A DNA stretch of 64,000 bases from Gymnorhina tibicen (Eukaryota > Chordata > Aves > Passeriformes > Artamidae), in NCBI GenBank assembly GCA_013399875.1, contig VXAZ01006790.1, positions 62,001 through 126,000 on the forward strand. The letters are read 5' to 3'. Every line of letters begins with the position of its first letter. The stretch's first letter is position 1. The notes under the pieces are model-generated. The model did no database searches, was not told where the DNA came from, and was given only the letters and a program-made list of their open reading frames with translations. A program made the translations under genes and the position numbers. Shown here one piece after another: positions 11,245 through 23,400 of the stretch.

Positions 11245-11442
11245 AGATTCACAGAATGGTTTGAGTTGGAAGGGAACCTAAAGCCCATCTCGTTCCATCC
11301 CCTGCCATGGGCAAGAACACGTTCCATTAGACCAGGTAGCTCCAAGCCCTGTCCAACCTGGCCTTGGACACTTCCAGGGATGGGGCAGCCACAGCTTCTC
11401 TGGGCCAGTGCCTCACGACCCTCATTGTAAAGAATGGGAATC
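11245..11442 (-). repeat. CR1 LINE 3' end (minus orientation)
   Basis: The copy starts TTCACAGAATGGTTTGAGTT and continues through GTTGGAAGGGAACCT, CCTGCCATGGGCAAGAACAC, CAACCTGGCCTTGGACACTT and CCAGGGATGGGGCAGCCACA to a short TGTAAAGAATGGG tail. It is the reverse complement of the avian CR1 3' end, shortened within the TCTCTGGGC-CAGTGCCTCAC part. Confidence 0.92.
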
Positions 11443-11833
11443 CGATGCTTCCTTCCTGGTACCTGATGGTAGCTGTTTGTAACAAAATTTCAGTTACTAA
11501 TACCAAAGCATGTTTTAATGCCATTAACTCCTGCCAATACAAGGACTTAAGGCAGTGGGTGAATGTCTCAGGACTAGACGCTCGGCACTGCTTGGATTCT
11601 TTGCAACTTTGGATCCTTCTTGCTGAGCTAACTTTGCAAATGAAGGCAGGCCCATAAAAAGACAATTATTTTTATGATTTGATATAGCTGAAGACAGTAC
11701 CTAGGATATTTTTGAATGTCCTGGTTCCCCGTGATACAGAACTCATCCAGTGGCCCATTCTCTTATAGAGATAAGGGGATCTCATGACCTTCTCTTAGAA
11801 AGAGCTTGACATATTCTAGAGGCACTTAACTCT

Positions 11834-12030
11834 TCACAGAATATCCTGAGTTGAAAGGGACTCATGAGGAATACTGAGTCCAACTCCAGGCCCTGCACAG
11901 GAGCACCTCAAGAATGACACCATGTGCCTGGAGTGTTGTCCAAACAGTTCATGAACTCCAGCAGGCATGGGACCACGACCATGTCCCTGTTGTGGTTACA
12001 ACAACCGGCTTTCAGCTCCTATTATTTAAG
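11834..12030 (-). repeat. CR1 LINE 3' end, divergent subfamily (minus orientation)
   Basis: TTCACAGAATATCCTGAGTT, then AAAGGGACTCATGAGGAATA, GAGTCCAACTCCAGGCCCTG, and ACACCATGTGCCTGGAGTGT. This is the distinct CR1 subfamily 3' end seen in bird genomes, more diverged than the other copies here, so probably older. The right boundary is approximate. Confidence 0.82.
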
Positions 12031-12366
12031 GTGCTACTGCACCCTGCTCAATCCCAGTGTGAGCACACTTGGCTTCTCTGCTGACCATCTGCACAGGCAT
12101 GTTAGAAGATGACACTCCAGCAGCACAAACACACAAAACACGCAGATCCCAAGGCCTCATCTTGCTCTGTACACACATGTACAGCATGCAGTACAGGCTC
12201 AGGGGCACGGCCAGGCACGTGTTCAATTTACACACCAGCAGCCCTTTTGATCCTCTTATCCTGCTGTTTTCCCCACACTTACTCCTCTCTAAGTCTGCCC
12301 CTTTGCCTGTCTGCACTTCCTCCCCTTAACATCCCATAACAAGACTCATGCAGTTCCAAAACACTC

Positions 12367-12650
12367 TTGCTCTGCATCCTATACTGTGTCCCTCTGTGTG
12401 TTTCCCCCAGTCCAGAAGGCGCTCTAGTGCTGACTGGTCTTGATAGGCTTCACACCTGGCCAGGAGGGCTCTCCAGGGACAGGCCTGGTCAGGGCGACCC
12501 TTCTCCGAGTCCTGAACTTGCCTTCCTGCCTGCTGCTGTTGCCGGTGCTCCTCTGGGCTTGTGCAGATGAGTCTGAGACGGGCTAGTGGCTCCTGGGACA
12601 CATTATTTGGGCTGCCCCACCTGCCATGCTCCACACTCCTCTGCAGGTGT
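12367..12650. other. GC-rich block of unknown identity
   Basis: This block is visibly more GC-rich than the surrounding intron. It carries open frames on both strands (67 residues on plus at 12367-12570; 102 on minus at 12326-12634). Neither frame shows a domain I recognise, and neither fits the DIP2A splice phases. It could be an old repeat or a regulatory block. Confidence 0.25.
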
Positions 12651-13679
12651 GCAAGGCAGTTTTTATTACATAACCTAACACTGTCTCCATAGCATCTCAG
12701 CTTCTTTTTAACAGTCGCTCATAAAAAAACCATACTTTAATTAAAAATACTTAACGTATCTTCTAGGCAAAAACATTAAGGGTCAAGAAAGACCATATAG
12801 AAGAACACAGAAGATTACTGTTTGTTAACTAATGAAATAATTCGAGAATCCACAAAAATAATATATCTGAGTGTGTGACTAGCAAACAAAAGTGGAATTC
12901 TCTTTAAATTGGAAGAACAGAAAGAAGAAATATGGCTCAGAAGGCAGGAGGGCAACATACCTGAACTCTTCTTTTAGAGGAGGGGGTTAAGAACTAGAAA
13001 TGATGGAGAAGGGCAGTAGAGGTCAGTGTGCTTCTGCTCTTGGGCCACATTACAAAAGGCAAGAGCACATCCTTAAAATTAAACATCTTAGGAAATCCCT
13101 CTTCTTTGTATACAAGACACTGGCCTCAAACCACTTGGCTTGCTAGCACAACATGCTCTAAGAGTTTCCTAACCTCCAGAAAATTCATTGTGAGACAACA
13201 AAAGATTACTTTTGCCCCTAAAAATTAAAGAAGGCATTCTGCCATAACCAATCTGAACAATTATAGTGTATGATTTTCTGATTGTTTCAATCTGCTCACC
13301 ACTGAATAGTTAAAACCATCTGATGAGTGCTGCGCAATTAATGCAGCAACTTAATGCTCTGGTATTTTCTTCAACTTTTAAAAAAAGAATCTTCTGCAAT
13401 GTGAAATGAGGTATTTTCAGTTTTGACATGCTTGCCTAGATTATCTCCTCTGAGTGAGATGAGATGTAAGAAAATGTATAACTTAATGTATAATTTAATG
13501 TATAAAGGGCACCTGCTCACTCTGTGACTGCTTTCATGTGGACTTTCAGCAGCTACAGTATCTCTAGATGAGACACTAAAAACCATGAGGAAAAACATCA
13601 AAGCATAAACCCAACCAAGACTTGATTATTGGGAAATATAGCCATGATATAGAATTTCAGTGCAACCTACTAACAACTT

Positions 13680-13785
13680 AGGGCAGGGACACCTTCCACT
13701 ATCCCAGGTTGCTCCAAGCCCTGTCCAACCTGGCTTTGGACATTTGCTGGGATGGGATAGCCACAGCTTCTCTGGACAGCTCTGT
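13680..13785 (-). repeat. CR1 LINE fragment (minus orientation)
   Basis: GCAGGGACACCTTCCACTAT, GTTGCTCCAAGCCCTGTCCA, CCTGGCTTTGGACATT and AGCCACAGCTTCTCTGGACA match the interior of the avian CR1 3' end in reverse complement. The terminal ACAGAATGG part is missing. It lies about 30 bases from the DIP2A exon 4 donor side. Confidence 0.88.
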
Positions 13786-13813
13786 TAATTCTCTGTGTTC
13801 ACTCAACATGTAC

Positions 13814-13933
13814 CTGGAGGCGTGTATGTCTCTACCGAAGAGTGCACGAGGACAGAGCGTCTCTTCGAGGGCATGGGCATCTTCCTCTCTTTGTATTTTG
13901 CAAGTGCTGCTTGTACTGCTTCAGTGTGGACAT
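13814..13933 (-). CDS. DIP2A: DIP2A coding exon 4 (DMAP1-binding region)
   Basis: A 120-base exon with an acceptor in a strong T-rich tract ending CTGTATAG before 13933 and donor GTACAT after 13814. It encodes VHTEAVQAALAKYKERKMPM, then PSKRRSVLVHSSVETYTPP. The HTEAVQAALAKYKERK and MPSKRRS motifs are conserved in DIP2 proteins, near the end of the DMAP1-binding region. The Asp before Val is split with exon 3 (RDERFRS/D), and the next Asp is split with exon 5 (TPP/DTSS). The gene-family match is clear although no frame listing centres on this exon. Confidence 0.95.
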
Positions 13934-14354
13934 CTATACAGAAAACAAACAAACAAAAAGGTTAGCGATTCAGTTAAGCAGGAGGACTGAATCAACACTA
14001 CTGCCTCCAGCTTCAATCCAGTGCAGAGGCAATGGTTCCCAAAGCTAAGGGAGGATATAAGCAGGGTCAAATTGAGAGACTTTCCTCATGAAATCAGCCT
14101 GAAAAGGCTCTGTGAGTAGCATTTCAGAAACCCCCCTGAAATAAACACTGAAGCTACAGAGTACCTAGTATGTTAGTTTTGAACTATGAGTTATTTTCAC
14201 TTGGGAGAGAAATTTCAATGCAGATTCTGTAAATTCGCAATGGCATTTGACTCTTGACCCTCAAAATCCAGGAAGGGAAAAGAAGTACAAGTACATGCAT
14301 ACTGAAGGTCTCACAAAACACTGCCAAGTAATAAAAAACAGAAAAAAGAGACTA

Positions 14355-14414
14355 ATGGACTCAATGATCTTGGAGGTATTTTCCAGTTCTAACAAAATTC
14401 TATGATTCTATATG
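14355..14414 (+). repeat. CR1 LINE 3' tail (plus orientation)
   Basis: TGGACTCAATGATCTTGGAG, then TTCCAGTTCTAACAAAATTC and TATGATTCTATATG match the last 50-60 bases of a CR1 element in sense orientation, ending in the ATTCTATG-type tail. It is opposite to DIP2A. Confidence 0.8.
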
Positions 14415-14794
14415 AAGAATTAGGGAAAAGACACATGGAGCTTTCACTTTCCTGAAAGCAAAAATTACCCTAAGAGGCTCATGGGCTATAGTTCAACTTT
14501 TCTAATTTTTAAGCCAAAACTGAGATTAAAGAGGAATTCAGTGTTCAATCAAGACCTCACTGCAGATAAAATTTAATGTATTCCAGTAATTTTTCAGCAG
14601 CTTTTTCTCTTTGACATCTACATTTCAATGGCATCAAAAGCTAAAACTTACGCAGGAAGAAAATTCATGAGAAGTGAACAGATGTTGAGGAGAAATGAGG
14701 CAGACCAAAAATATACTTTGACTTACCACCTGAGATTCACACTCAGGAAAAGCACAATACAACATGTATACACTAAACATAGTTACAATGAGCT

Positions 14795-15145
14795 TGTTGT
14801 GGTTTAGGAATGGTACTCTCCAATTTAGTCTTCCCTCTAAAAACACTTCAAGACAGGCACTGCTCGCTCGCTCCCCCCTCTCCCTCCTCTCCGTGGTAGG
14901 ATGGAGAGGAGAATTAATTAGAGGCACAAAAGGCAAAAAACACAGGTTGAGATAAAAACAATTTACTGAAAGCAGCAATGAGATATGAAAACAAACAGTA
15001 ACAGCAAGACTAATGACAGAGGGTACAAGAAAAGAATTGCTACTGCTGAGTGTGGAAACCCCTGTCAATAGACAGAACCTGGAGAATAGACAGAACCAGG
15101 AGGGAGCCCAAAGTGAATATATCATTATGCATTGGGCTGACCACA
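14795..15145. mobile_element. LTR-retrotransposon-like fragment
   Basis: The stretch GTTTAGGAATGGTACTCTCC, then CACTGCTCGCTCGCTCCCCC, a CCTCTCC/GGAGAGGAGAATT segment, and GGTTGAGATAAAAACAATTT resembles an LTR-type interspersed repeat that I recall as common in bird genomes. No coding part or clear ends are visible. The 170-residue minus frame over it (14634-15146) is a by-product. Boundaries and family are uncertain. Confidence 0.42.
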
Positions 15146-15424
15146 TTTCTTCTGTACAAAATTTTCAGAATTTAACTATTCAATTTGAAAGAAAATACGT
15201 ATTATTTTGGTAAATATCCATCTATTATTTTGTTAAGAGGCAAATATGGAACAGGTAGACAAATTTGAAGGTATGAAACTATTTGTAGGTATGTAAGTGT
15301 GTATGACAGACACATACTTACACAACTTACATATAATATACAATGTAATGTAATTACTCTGTCCCTGTACCTACAGGGGTTTACCATGGTGATGACTACA
15401 GGTAAAATGCTGTATTTTACAGTA

Positions 15425-15429
15425 CTTTT

Positions 15430-15497
<68 letters not shown>

Positions 15498-15499
15498 TT

Positions 15500-15543
<44 letters not shown>

Positions 15544-15545
15544 TT

Positions 15546-15629
<84 letters not shown>

Positions 15630-15637
15630 TTTTTTTG
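15425..15637. repeat. (CTTT)n microsatellite, about 210 bases
   Basis: About fifty tandem CTTT units on the plus strand (AAAG on the DIP2A sense strand), interrupted only by slightly longer T runs near 15497 and 15541 and at the right end. It creates long false Lys/Glu/Arg and Phe/Leu/Ser frames on the two strands. A tract this long and pure is expected to be length-variable, and its assembled length is suspect. Confidence 0.97.
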
Positions 15638-18031
15638 TTTAAAAAGTACCATTTCTGTACTAGCCCTGAACCCCCTTTGGTCATGCTCAGCACAAGGCCC
15701 TTCCTAAGGAACTGTTCCCTCCAGTCTGGCCAAATGGATTCTACAAAATCACAAGAATCCCTGAGCATATGGTCCTAGACACCAACCAGCTCTTCACAGC
15801 AATAACGTCACTATTCAGCCTGAAGTTCCCCCCAGATAATCTGTTCAGAGCAGTATTTAAAATATGTATATATGCAAATATACTGTCAGACCTGTGTGTT
15901 CCTACAAGACTCAGGAATGTACTAACTAGATGTTTATTTCAAAGAAGAACTTTTTGTGCAACTAACACGGGAGGTTCAAAGATGATGTTGTTATGAGAGA
16001 AAAATATTAAGAAGGAAAAAGAAAAAAAAAATCAGTAAAACCTCTATCCTTTAATACAAGAATTTTTTTTTGTCCTGGGCCCCCTGTCAGATTTTTGCTG
16101 CTGTACTTCACACCAAGGACTTAATAATAGCTGTTTTATAAATTAAAAATTCCCCTTTTCTTATGTCTGCCTGTCTCCCTCTCCATTCCCACATCTAGGC
16201 TTTTTGTCAAGTCTTGGTTTCTCCTCATCCTTAGTTTTAGCTGTAATTGTCCACGAATGAAGTTTATTCCCATGGATACCCAGAAGCAAACCTTTTATGC
16301 CCCCAAATTCCAGAAAGTTTAAGCAGGATTCAACATCAATTAAAGGTTGTTTTTGCAGCCTTAAAAGTAGGGGCAAAATGCCCATTCTGCAGGACACATT
16401 TCCTTGGCAGAACTTCCAGTCAAAACCAAGCTGGAATGTTTCTAGAAAGAGACAGTAACTGTGAGATGCAGTCACTTCCACCATGCCTACATCTACATAC
16501 AATTTAAAAGACATTTTTGTTACATCAACATCTCATAGGAAGCAAGGGAACAATATTTGTAGTCTGCATATAAATATGTTAAGTCATTAAATAATGTGGC
16601 AGATAAAAAATGAAAGCATTCTTAGACAGTTGTGCATTTCGGGAATGGAAAGTCCTAGTTGGAGGCAAAGGTGTGCTGAGGCTTTTTAACAAAGCAGATC
16701 AGGGCAGGTCGTAACATCACACAGATTTGTGGGAGCAAGCATGAGAACTACTTTTTATTCCATTTCCGGAGGGCAAAATCACCACTACCTCCTGCTCTAG
16801 GCCTAACTCCCACCCCAAAACCTGGAACAGACTAGATTAAATGATAAAAACGCAACCAGGAGACAGTCAGGATGAATTTTTATTCTGTTCCGTGTTCTAT
16901 TTTTACAGCGCCAATTTAACTCATCATTCCTTCTATACTCTTTAAGATCTATTTCTAGCTTGAAATCTTTCTTATAATATCTTGTCCTTGGACAACAGCT
17001 GAGTAGGAACATCCTCTCTCATCCAAATCAATGAAGTAACTGCTTTCACTTCCCTGGAACACTTTGTTCCTATTCCACTTTTGCTTTAAGAGCTTTTCTA
17101 CATGATGAAAAACATTTCAATAAAAGAAGTAAAAGGAATGAAATTATTTTAAAGAAGCAGAACACTTAGGGTACAAAAATTCATAAATTAGTATAAATTA
17201 AATTTTAACTGGCTATTGGAATTGCAAAAAGAAGCTCTCCACAACTGTCTGTTACTTAAATTCTTCTAAATTTACTGTGAAAGTGATTCACCATTTAAGA
17301 ACTGTGGACTTCAGTTTTCTTCAGGGAATTAAACACTCATAATCAGACCAAATGTGCCACATTTTTGAGAAAAGGGAACACAAATGCCCAACAGTGATCA
17401 CTTGAAGTGATGAACAGCAAGCCCAGCATTTCATTAACACAAAGAATATATGTACCAAAGTGAGGAAAAAACCATCTGCTGCCATCCAAAAGTAGAAGAA
17501 AAAGTCTTGGAGAAGTATTTCTAAGCTTCTGCACTTGATTAAGCTGCAAACAACCTTCAACAATTAATAACTGATTACAAATATATTCTTCTTCTGTTGT
17601 AGTAAGCCACACAATCTTCTCTCTTCTCTGTTCTTTGTACCTATTTTCATTTTCTTTCTTTCCACATGTCCTTAAAAAAGGATAAGGGAGAAAAACTAAA
17701 ATAGTTTGTAGACTATAAATCACTTAAACCCTTACAGCTCCTAAACTGTCCAGCTATCAGAAGAGCATTTTTCATTCCCATTTGTAGCCTCTGCTCATTT
17801 ATCAGCCTCTGATTCTTGTCCCTGCCTTAGGCACAGAAGGAAGAATTTCTACAGTCTGTCGAAGGAAAAAATGACACTTACAGGCTGACCAGCGTCCCTG
17901 CTGCTCATGGATTTCAAAATACCAACAGGTAAAGCAATAAGAACTATCTAGGTGGAATGGGGAGAGGACCCAGAAAAAGGTAAAATCCATGGTTGAGATA
18001 GGAACAATAATAACTGAAGTAAATTAAAATG

Positions 18032-18074
18032 TAATAATAATGATGATGATAATAATAAAAGTAATAATAATAGA
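18032..18074. repeat. TAA/TGA trinucleotide tract
   Basis: An imperfect TAATAATAATGATGATGATA-type run in DIP2A intron 3, followed by more scattered AATAA units. Confidence 0.8.
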
Positions 18075-20291
18075 ATTAGAACAAGAATAATAAAATATGA
18101 GCATTATTCTCATTGTAAATCTAAAACACAGTACTGTACCAGCTATTAAGAAGAAAATTAACACTATTCCAGCTGAAGCCTGGACAGCAGGCTTGTATTT
18201 ATCAACAGTATTCACTGTTGGAATTTTTTGGATAATATTTACTGTTTGAAGACAAGTGTCTGGGGATGATAAAAACATACGGTTCATTTAAATACACAAC
18301 TCTTCTATGAAACTATTAAAAAAAGTGCTTAAAGAGAGTAAATGACAGATTATTTGCATAAAAAGACAAAATTGTTTCACTTCCTTGCTTATTTTAAGTA
18401 ACTTATGTTGATGGTTTTAAAGAACCTGTAATTGCTCCAGAAAGAGATCCTGTTCTAGGAAAAGCTGCATTCTCCCCTCTCTCAACTACTCTTGAAAAAG
18501 ACATAGGAGAACTGATGAAATTTGAAGAAAGGAAAACAAGAAATAAAGACTGGAAGAAAAGAAAAAAGAAGAAACAACACACCCTCCCTTCCCCTCCCCA
18601 CAACAGTCTAAAGAATAAACAGGGTGTGAGATTGAGGGAAGGAGGCTGAAGCTGGTTATCCTCACAACAGGCAACGTGTGTCAGCACACAGGGAAGTTAA
18701 AGAAGTCAGTAATATCTATCTATGCGCTGAGATAAAGAAGCCAATCACTAATGCAGTAAATCTGAAGAATTTTTTTTTGTTTAATTACAGAGGAAAAAGG
18801 GGAATAGATATTGCCTTCTGAAAGCCATATCTACATTTCCTTGCACAGACCTAAATAAGTTAGCCTAAACCAAGTCAAACAAAACCGTGACTGAGCATAT
18901 TACGCCTTGTCATCTATCCCTAATGGGAAAAGAAATCCACTAATGTGTGTTGTAACTAAGAACCTTCCCAATATCCAAGTGAAGAACTTGTTCCAGGCAG
19001 GAATATTTAATGAAAAATTAGTTTGGGGAGCAGTGATAGGAAACCTCAGAAGGACATGGCAGTCCCCACCAAGGACTACCTCCCAAGGATTTCCTGCTGT
19101 AATTGTGCTCTTCTTGCAGATTTTTTATTTCTGTTAGTTTAACAGTGGCACATCTTACTTTAATTATTTTCTATAATAGAATTTTCTATAACATATTTTT
19201 ATGATTTAATAATTATTTTTTGTATTTTTAAATACGTCATTTAGCTAATTATGACACTAAGCAATAAGCAATTCTCCCTCACATTCAGAAGTTTCTTCTC
19301 TGTGTAGCTGAATACAGGCATCTTTCCCAGGAGTCTGTACATATCCTCAGAATATTTAGCAAGTCTCATTCATCATTCAATTAGCCCTAAGGAATGTATA
19401 AGGCACATCAGCTCCACCTCTGGAGCAAGGTTTTAATATCAGCAGGGCAAATAGGATGCAATAACCACTCTGCCCAAGCAGTGGCAAGACGAGGTGACCC
19501 AAGACCAGCCTTCTGTTAAGGATGTGCAGTGCATGCCATCACTTGCATTTCTCATCCCCAAACCCAAGTCGTGGAATTACCCTGGACAACAAACAGAAAA
19601 ATATCCAGCTACAAGTCCAAGGGTATTTAGGAGAGAAAAGCTTCCAAACACCTGTTTTTCCTCACTATTGTGACAAGGAATTTCACAGGGAAATGGTGCA
19701 CTTTAACCACCTGAAAAGTAACAATGGGAACAGGATGCAATGAGGATATCGGTATTTTCACACAATTTTCCAAAACAGGTTTGTCACTGTGGTGTCCATT
19801 TATAATGAAGTAGAATATCCATTGTGACATTTCCCTTTTTTGTGCACTTGCTTTAAACCAGGAAATATTTGAAAGAAAGCTATAATAAATATATAACCTT
19901 CCTTTAACAAAATAACCCAAACAAGCAAGCAAAAAAATCCCCCAAATTCACACACTGTAGTCTTCAAAATTTTTAAGTAATTCTTCTACAGACTGGAAAC
20001 CCAATTTTGTTTTCTCAGCAAATATGAAAAAGCTGTTGAGCATGGTAAAATTCACAACAAGAAACACATCAGAAGGCAGGTCTACGGTCCTTTCCCTTCT
20101 AGCATTTCCTCCAGGCTGGATTCAAACAAAACCACTCATGTATCGAAACAAAAAGAGACTTGAAAGACGTTCCTTATCTGTTCCCTTCTTCCAAAGCACT
20201 TCCAGCTTTCTATGTAGGTGCAGGTACCATTTTGCAGGTATACTTTTCCTCTTAGGACATGTGATGCCTCAGCTACATCTCTGTCCCTTAC

Positions 20292-20411
20292 CGGATCGGA
20301 AGCGCTCGTCCCTTGAGTTGGTGGATCGGGATTTCTGCTGCTTCGATACTGCAGCAGTGGCTTGGGAAGAGCCTGGGACTCTGTTCTCTGCTTGCAGGGA
20401 TGGATCCACAC
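20292..20411 (-). CDS. DIP2A: DIP2A coding exon 3
   Basis: A 120-base exon with acceptor GTGTTTCAG before 20411 and donor GTAAGG after 20292. Two bases complete a Gly, then VDPSLQAENRVPGSSQATAA, VSKQQKSRSTNSRDERFRS, and one base. The VDPSLQ start and SRDERFRSD end are typical DIP2 sequence. The polar Ser/Gln/Arg middle is a variable linker inside the DMAP1-binding region. It splices in phase to exon 2 (IPLIQ/G) and exon 4 (D/VHTEAV). Overlapping 94-144-residue frames on both strands are shadows. Confidence 0.93.
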
Positions 20412-23400
20412 CTGAAACACAGTTTTATTTTAGTACAAACTCAGCTTTTCAAATATAACATCTGCTCCCCATGTCTACGTTGTTTCACCACCCTCAACAC
20501 TAACTCACAAGTTCAACTGGTGCAAGACAGTACCTTTAAAAATGGTGCGTCTTCTACCTGCATTTTAATCCAATTTAATCTATACCCATTTAACAGAGCA
20601 ATACTCAGAAGATTCACATTTTACAAAAATGCTGCAATTCTCTGATAAAACCTTTGTAGATATTAAGGCAGAATTACTGTCAGCTTCAGCTGTCTAAAAG
20701 CTCCTGCTGCAGTCTAGGTTGGCTGCGTGCTTCATGTACTCCTGAAATGATGCTAGACCTTCCCAGCACCATACAGGGTAACAAAAATAAGAGGAACTGA
20801 ACCATTCTCTAGTTGTTTGCTCTGCACCTGATTAGAACAGTGCTCTAGATAATCCAGGGCAGTTGCTTACATTTAGGCTGGCTAATGTTCAGGAAGATGA
20901 ATCTCAATTTTACATTGTAGCACAACAGGAATAAAAAAATCAAAGGGGTGGGCAGTAGCCATTAAATATCCACTATCAATTTCCGATCCCCGAAACGAGG
21001 AGACTCCCTGCTGGCTCTTGATCCATCAAGGACTATAGAAATTTGGACTAGGAACTTCCATTTGCAATTTTATTATACATCCACACTTAAAAATGTAATG
21101 TAAAAATTCTAATGCACTTGGAAGGGTTTTTGCACAATCCTAACATAAATTTAGCTTAGTGATGTGTTTTACAATAAACTTTCCTCAGCCATGTAAGACC
21201 TGCTGCATCAAGTTCACTGTATTTACTCAGCCCTTGTACCACACAGGGCTGAGTATATCTTTCATATTACTCCTTCCTTCCCTTGAAGAGCTTCTGCTTT
21301 CCTACCTGCCCCCAAGTCTTTTGAAAACAACACTTTTTGGAAACAAAGTATTTTGAAAACCGTGTTTTCAAAATGCAAATATTTACTGAAAGCAGCTCCC
21401 ACTGAACTAAAACATCATTCCAGAGGAATCTGGGCCAGTTCCTTTGCAAGGGAAGGTCTTACTTTTAACAAGTAAGAAAAGGTTCCTTTCTCTCTCACAG
21501 TTTCTGTTCCCTCTCCTTTGTTACAAAGTGAGTACCAGGAAAGAAATTGGCAATTACTAACAAATCTGGCAATTATAAGACAGTTTAATGAAGACCTTTC
21601 AATAAGATACAGTCTTTACATTAGGAGTGTAATTGGATTAAGTATCCCAGTTCTACCTCAACTGATGAAAAAGAACTTTCAAATACTCTATTTAAATATA
21701 ATATCCTCAGGGAAAGTGTTCTATCATCTTCAGGACAAGATAAATTACTATATACCAGCTTTCTTGGGTATGTGTTAAGACCTTTGGATGAATGCACTCC
21801 ATAATCCCTTTTCCATCCCCTTTGCAGCTAACAGTGAACACCTCCGGATGTTGAAAAGGCAACCTTGGGCTAGACAAGGTTTAGTGGGGGGGTGTCTGTG
21901 GGAAAAATGAGCCTAAATAATAGAAAAACAAAGGAACGTTTAATAAATCACAGAGATTAAGTTTTTAGAAAGTAGTCCGACTCCAGAGATATGCTCCTCT
22001 CTTTTACAATCTGTGATAAAGAACAAACACATTCTCACCTAATTTTCCCTTTTTTCCAGAAGTAAAGCCTTTTAAGCAGATGACAGAATATCTAACATCA
22101 ACTGCATTTCCCAATGGGCTAAATGGAGACAGCCCAGCAAAGAAACCCAAGTGTCATCAATGGAGCAGAACAGAATACGTGCTTACCAATATACAGACAT
22201 AACATTCCTTGAAACACTTAAGCAGAATTCTGTTTGTAAGAGAAAAATAAATGTCACCTGCCAACTGAATTGATTCAACAGATCTAATAGTCAGAGTGGT
22301 AAAAACACTGCAGAATTCTATTCCACATTTCATTTGAACACAAGTTTTCCATAACCACAGGTCAACAGTCATGGGGGATTTGTTGATCTGGAAACAATAA
22401 ACAACAACTTTAGATTTTGTTTAAAAGATTGAGGCAAGTCATCTCCTTAAGCCTGAGCCAAGCAAATAGCCAAGGCAAAGAGATAACACGATAACTACAA
22501 TGGTACAAAAGAGAACAGGCAACTGGGCTGGGAGGCTCCCTCAACTAAGACTGCTTATGAAATTTCCAGAAAACAGCATATCTAGATAATTTTTGTGTGA
22601 CCTTGTCAAAAGAGACCTTGAGTGAAAAAGATAACATAAGAAAACCAGAAGGTTTTTTTTTGTGTGCCATTTCTTTTCCTCCAGGAGGGTTGTTAGTTGT
22701 AAGCAGAAAAAGAGATTCATGTTCTTCCCAATTCCTTACTCTTCCCATTTGCAGTCTTGTAGTAACTACAGAGCCTTGAGATCAGGACTCGTAAGAGCCT
22801 CTTTTCCACTTCGTGATCCCCTATGGGAGGAAAATAATCTGGAAAATGAGCTAACTGGTATAATCCATCAGCAGATGACAACCTGCATGCGGAATGTCCC
22901 GAGTCATGTGCAACCTGAGCACTGCTTGTGGGGTTTGGCCACACCAGTATTAGGGGCAGGAGGAGCAGGGAGGAAGTGACCACAACATAACAATAGGAGT
23001 GCATAACCAACTCCAAAACCAGAACACTCTCCCCCTCCCAAGACTAAGATCAGATTTTTGTGAATCAGGGTTACTGTGATGAAGTATGTATCAATGAATC
23101 TCAGAAGTTCCCTTTAAATTAGGGTGAGGCATGAAATCCTTGGCGCTGTTAGAAACCACAACTCAGTTTCTTCAGATTAAGTCTCCCTTCTTGCTTTCTC
23201 AAAGAAGGTTTCATATCCTAGTACAGAAATAGCAACAGTGAATCTGGAACACGGCACTTTTTGGTAAAAATAGTAAGATAGTGCATCTGACTCTTAGGCT
23301 ACACAACTATGTGCCAGTAAAATCCTGTTCCACAAGCTTGGTGAGCTTGTTCATTTATTCTCCTAATATGCAAATCACTGCCTTAGCCTTCAGCAAAAGC

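Larger units (their letters stand above)
9085..13813 (-). other. DIP2A: DIP2A intron 4
   Basis: A 4.7-kb intron, donor GTACAT. It contains a perfect 10-bp-stem hairpin (9144-9168), three CR1 fragments (about 11.25, 11.84 and 13.68 kb) and a GC-rich block at 12.37-12.65 kb that is open on both strands but unrecognised. No supported gene. Confidence 0.6.
13934..20291 (-). other. DIP2A: DIP2A intron 3
   Basis: A 6.4-kb intron, donor GTAAGG. It holds a short CR1 tail (14355-14414), an LTR-like fragment (about 14795-15145), a long CTTT microsatellite (15425-15637) and a TAA-rich tract (18032-18074). Frames at 16161-16514 and 17343-17723 lack family support. The rest is AT-rich with nothing recognised. 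Confidence 0.6.

Noticed and set aside
14634..15146. 170-residue hydrophobic minus-strand frame
   Set aside because: It overlies the LTR-like fragment, has no DIP2A phase and no recognisable domain.
15202..15778. Long frames of Lys-Lys-Glu-Arg repeats (minus) and Phe-Leu-Ser repeats (plus), up to 188 residues
   Set aside because: They are translations of the CTTT microsatellite; no splice, start or family support.
17343..17723. 126-residue minus-strand frame
   Set aside because: No family resemblance, no matching splice phases, and AT-rich composition like the surrounding intron.
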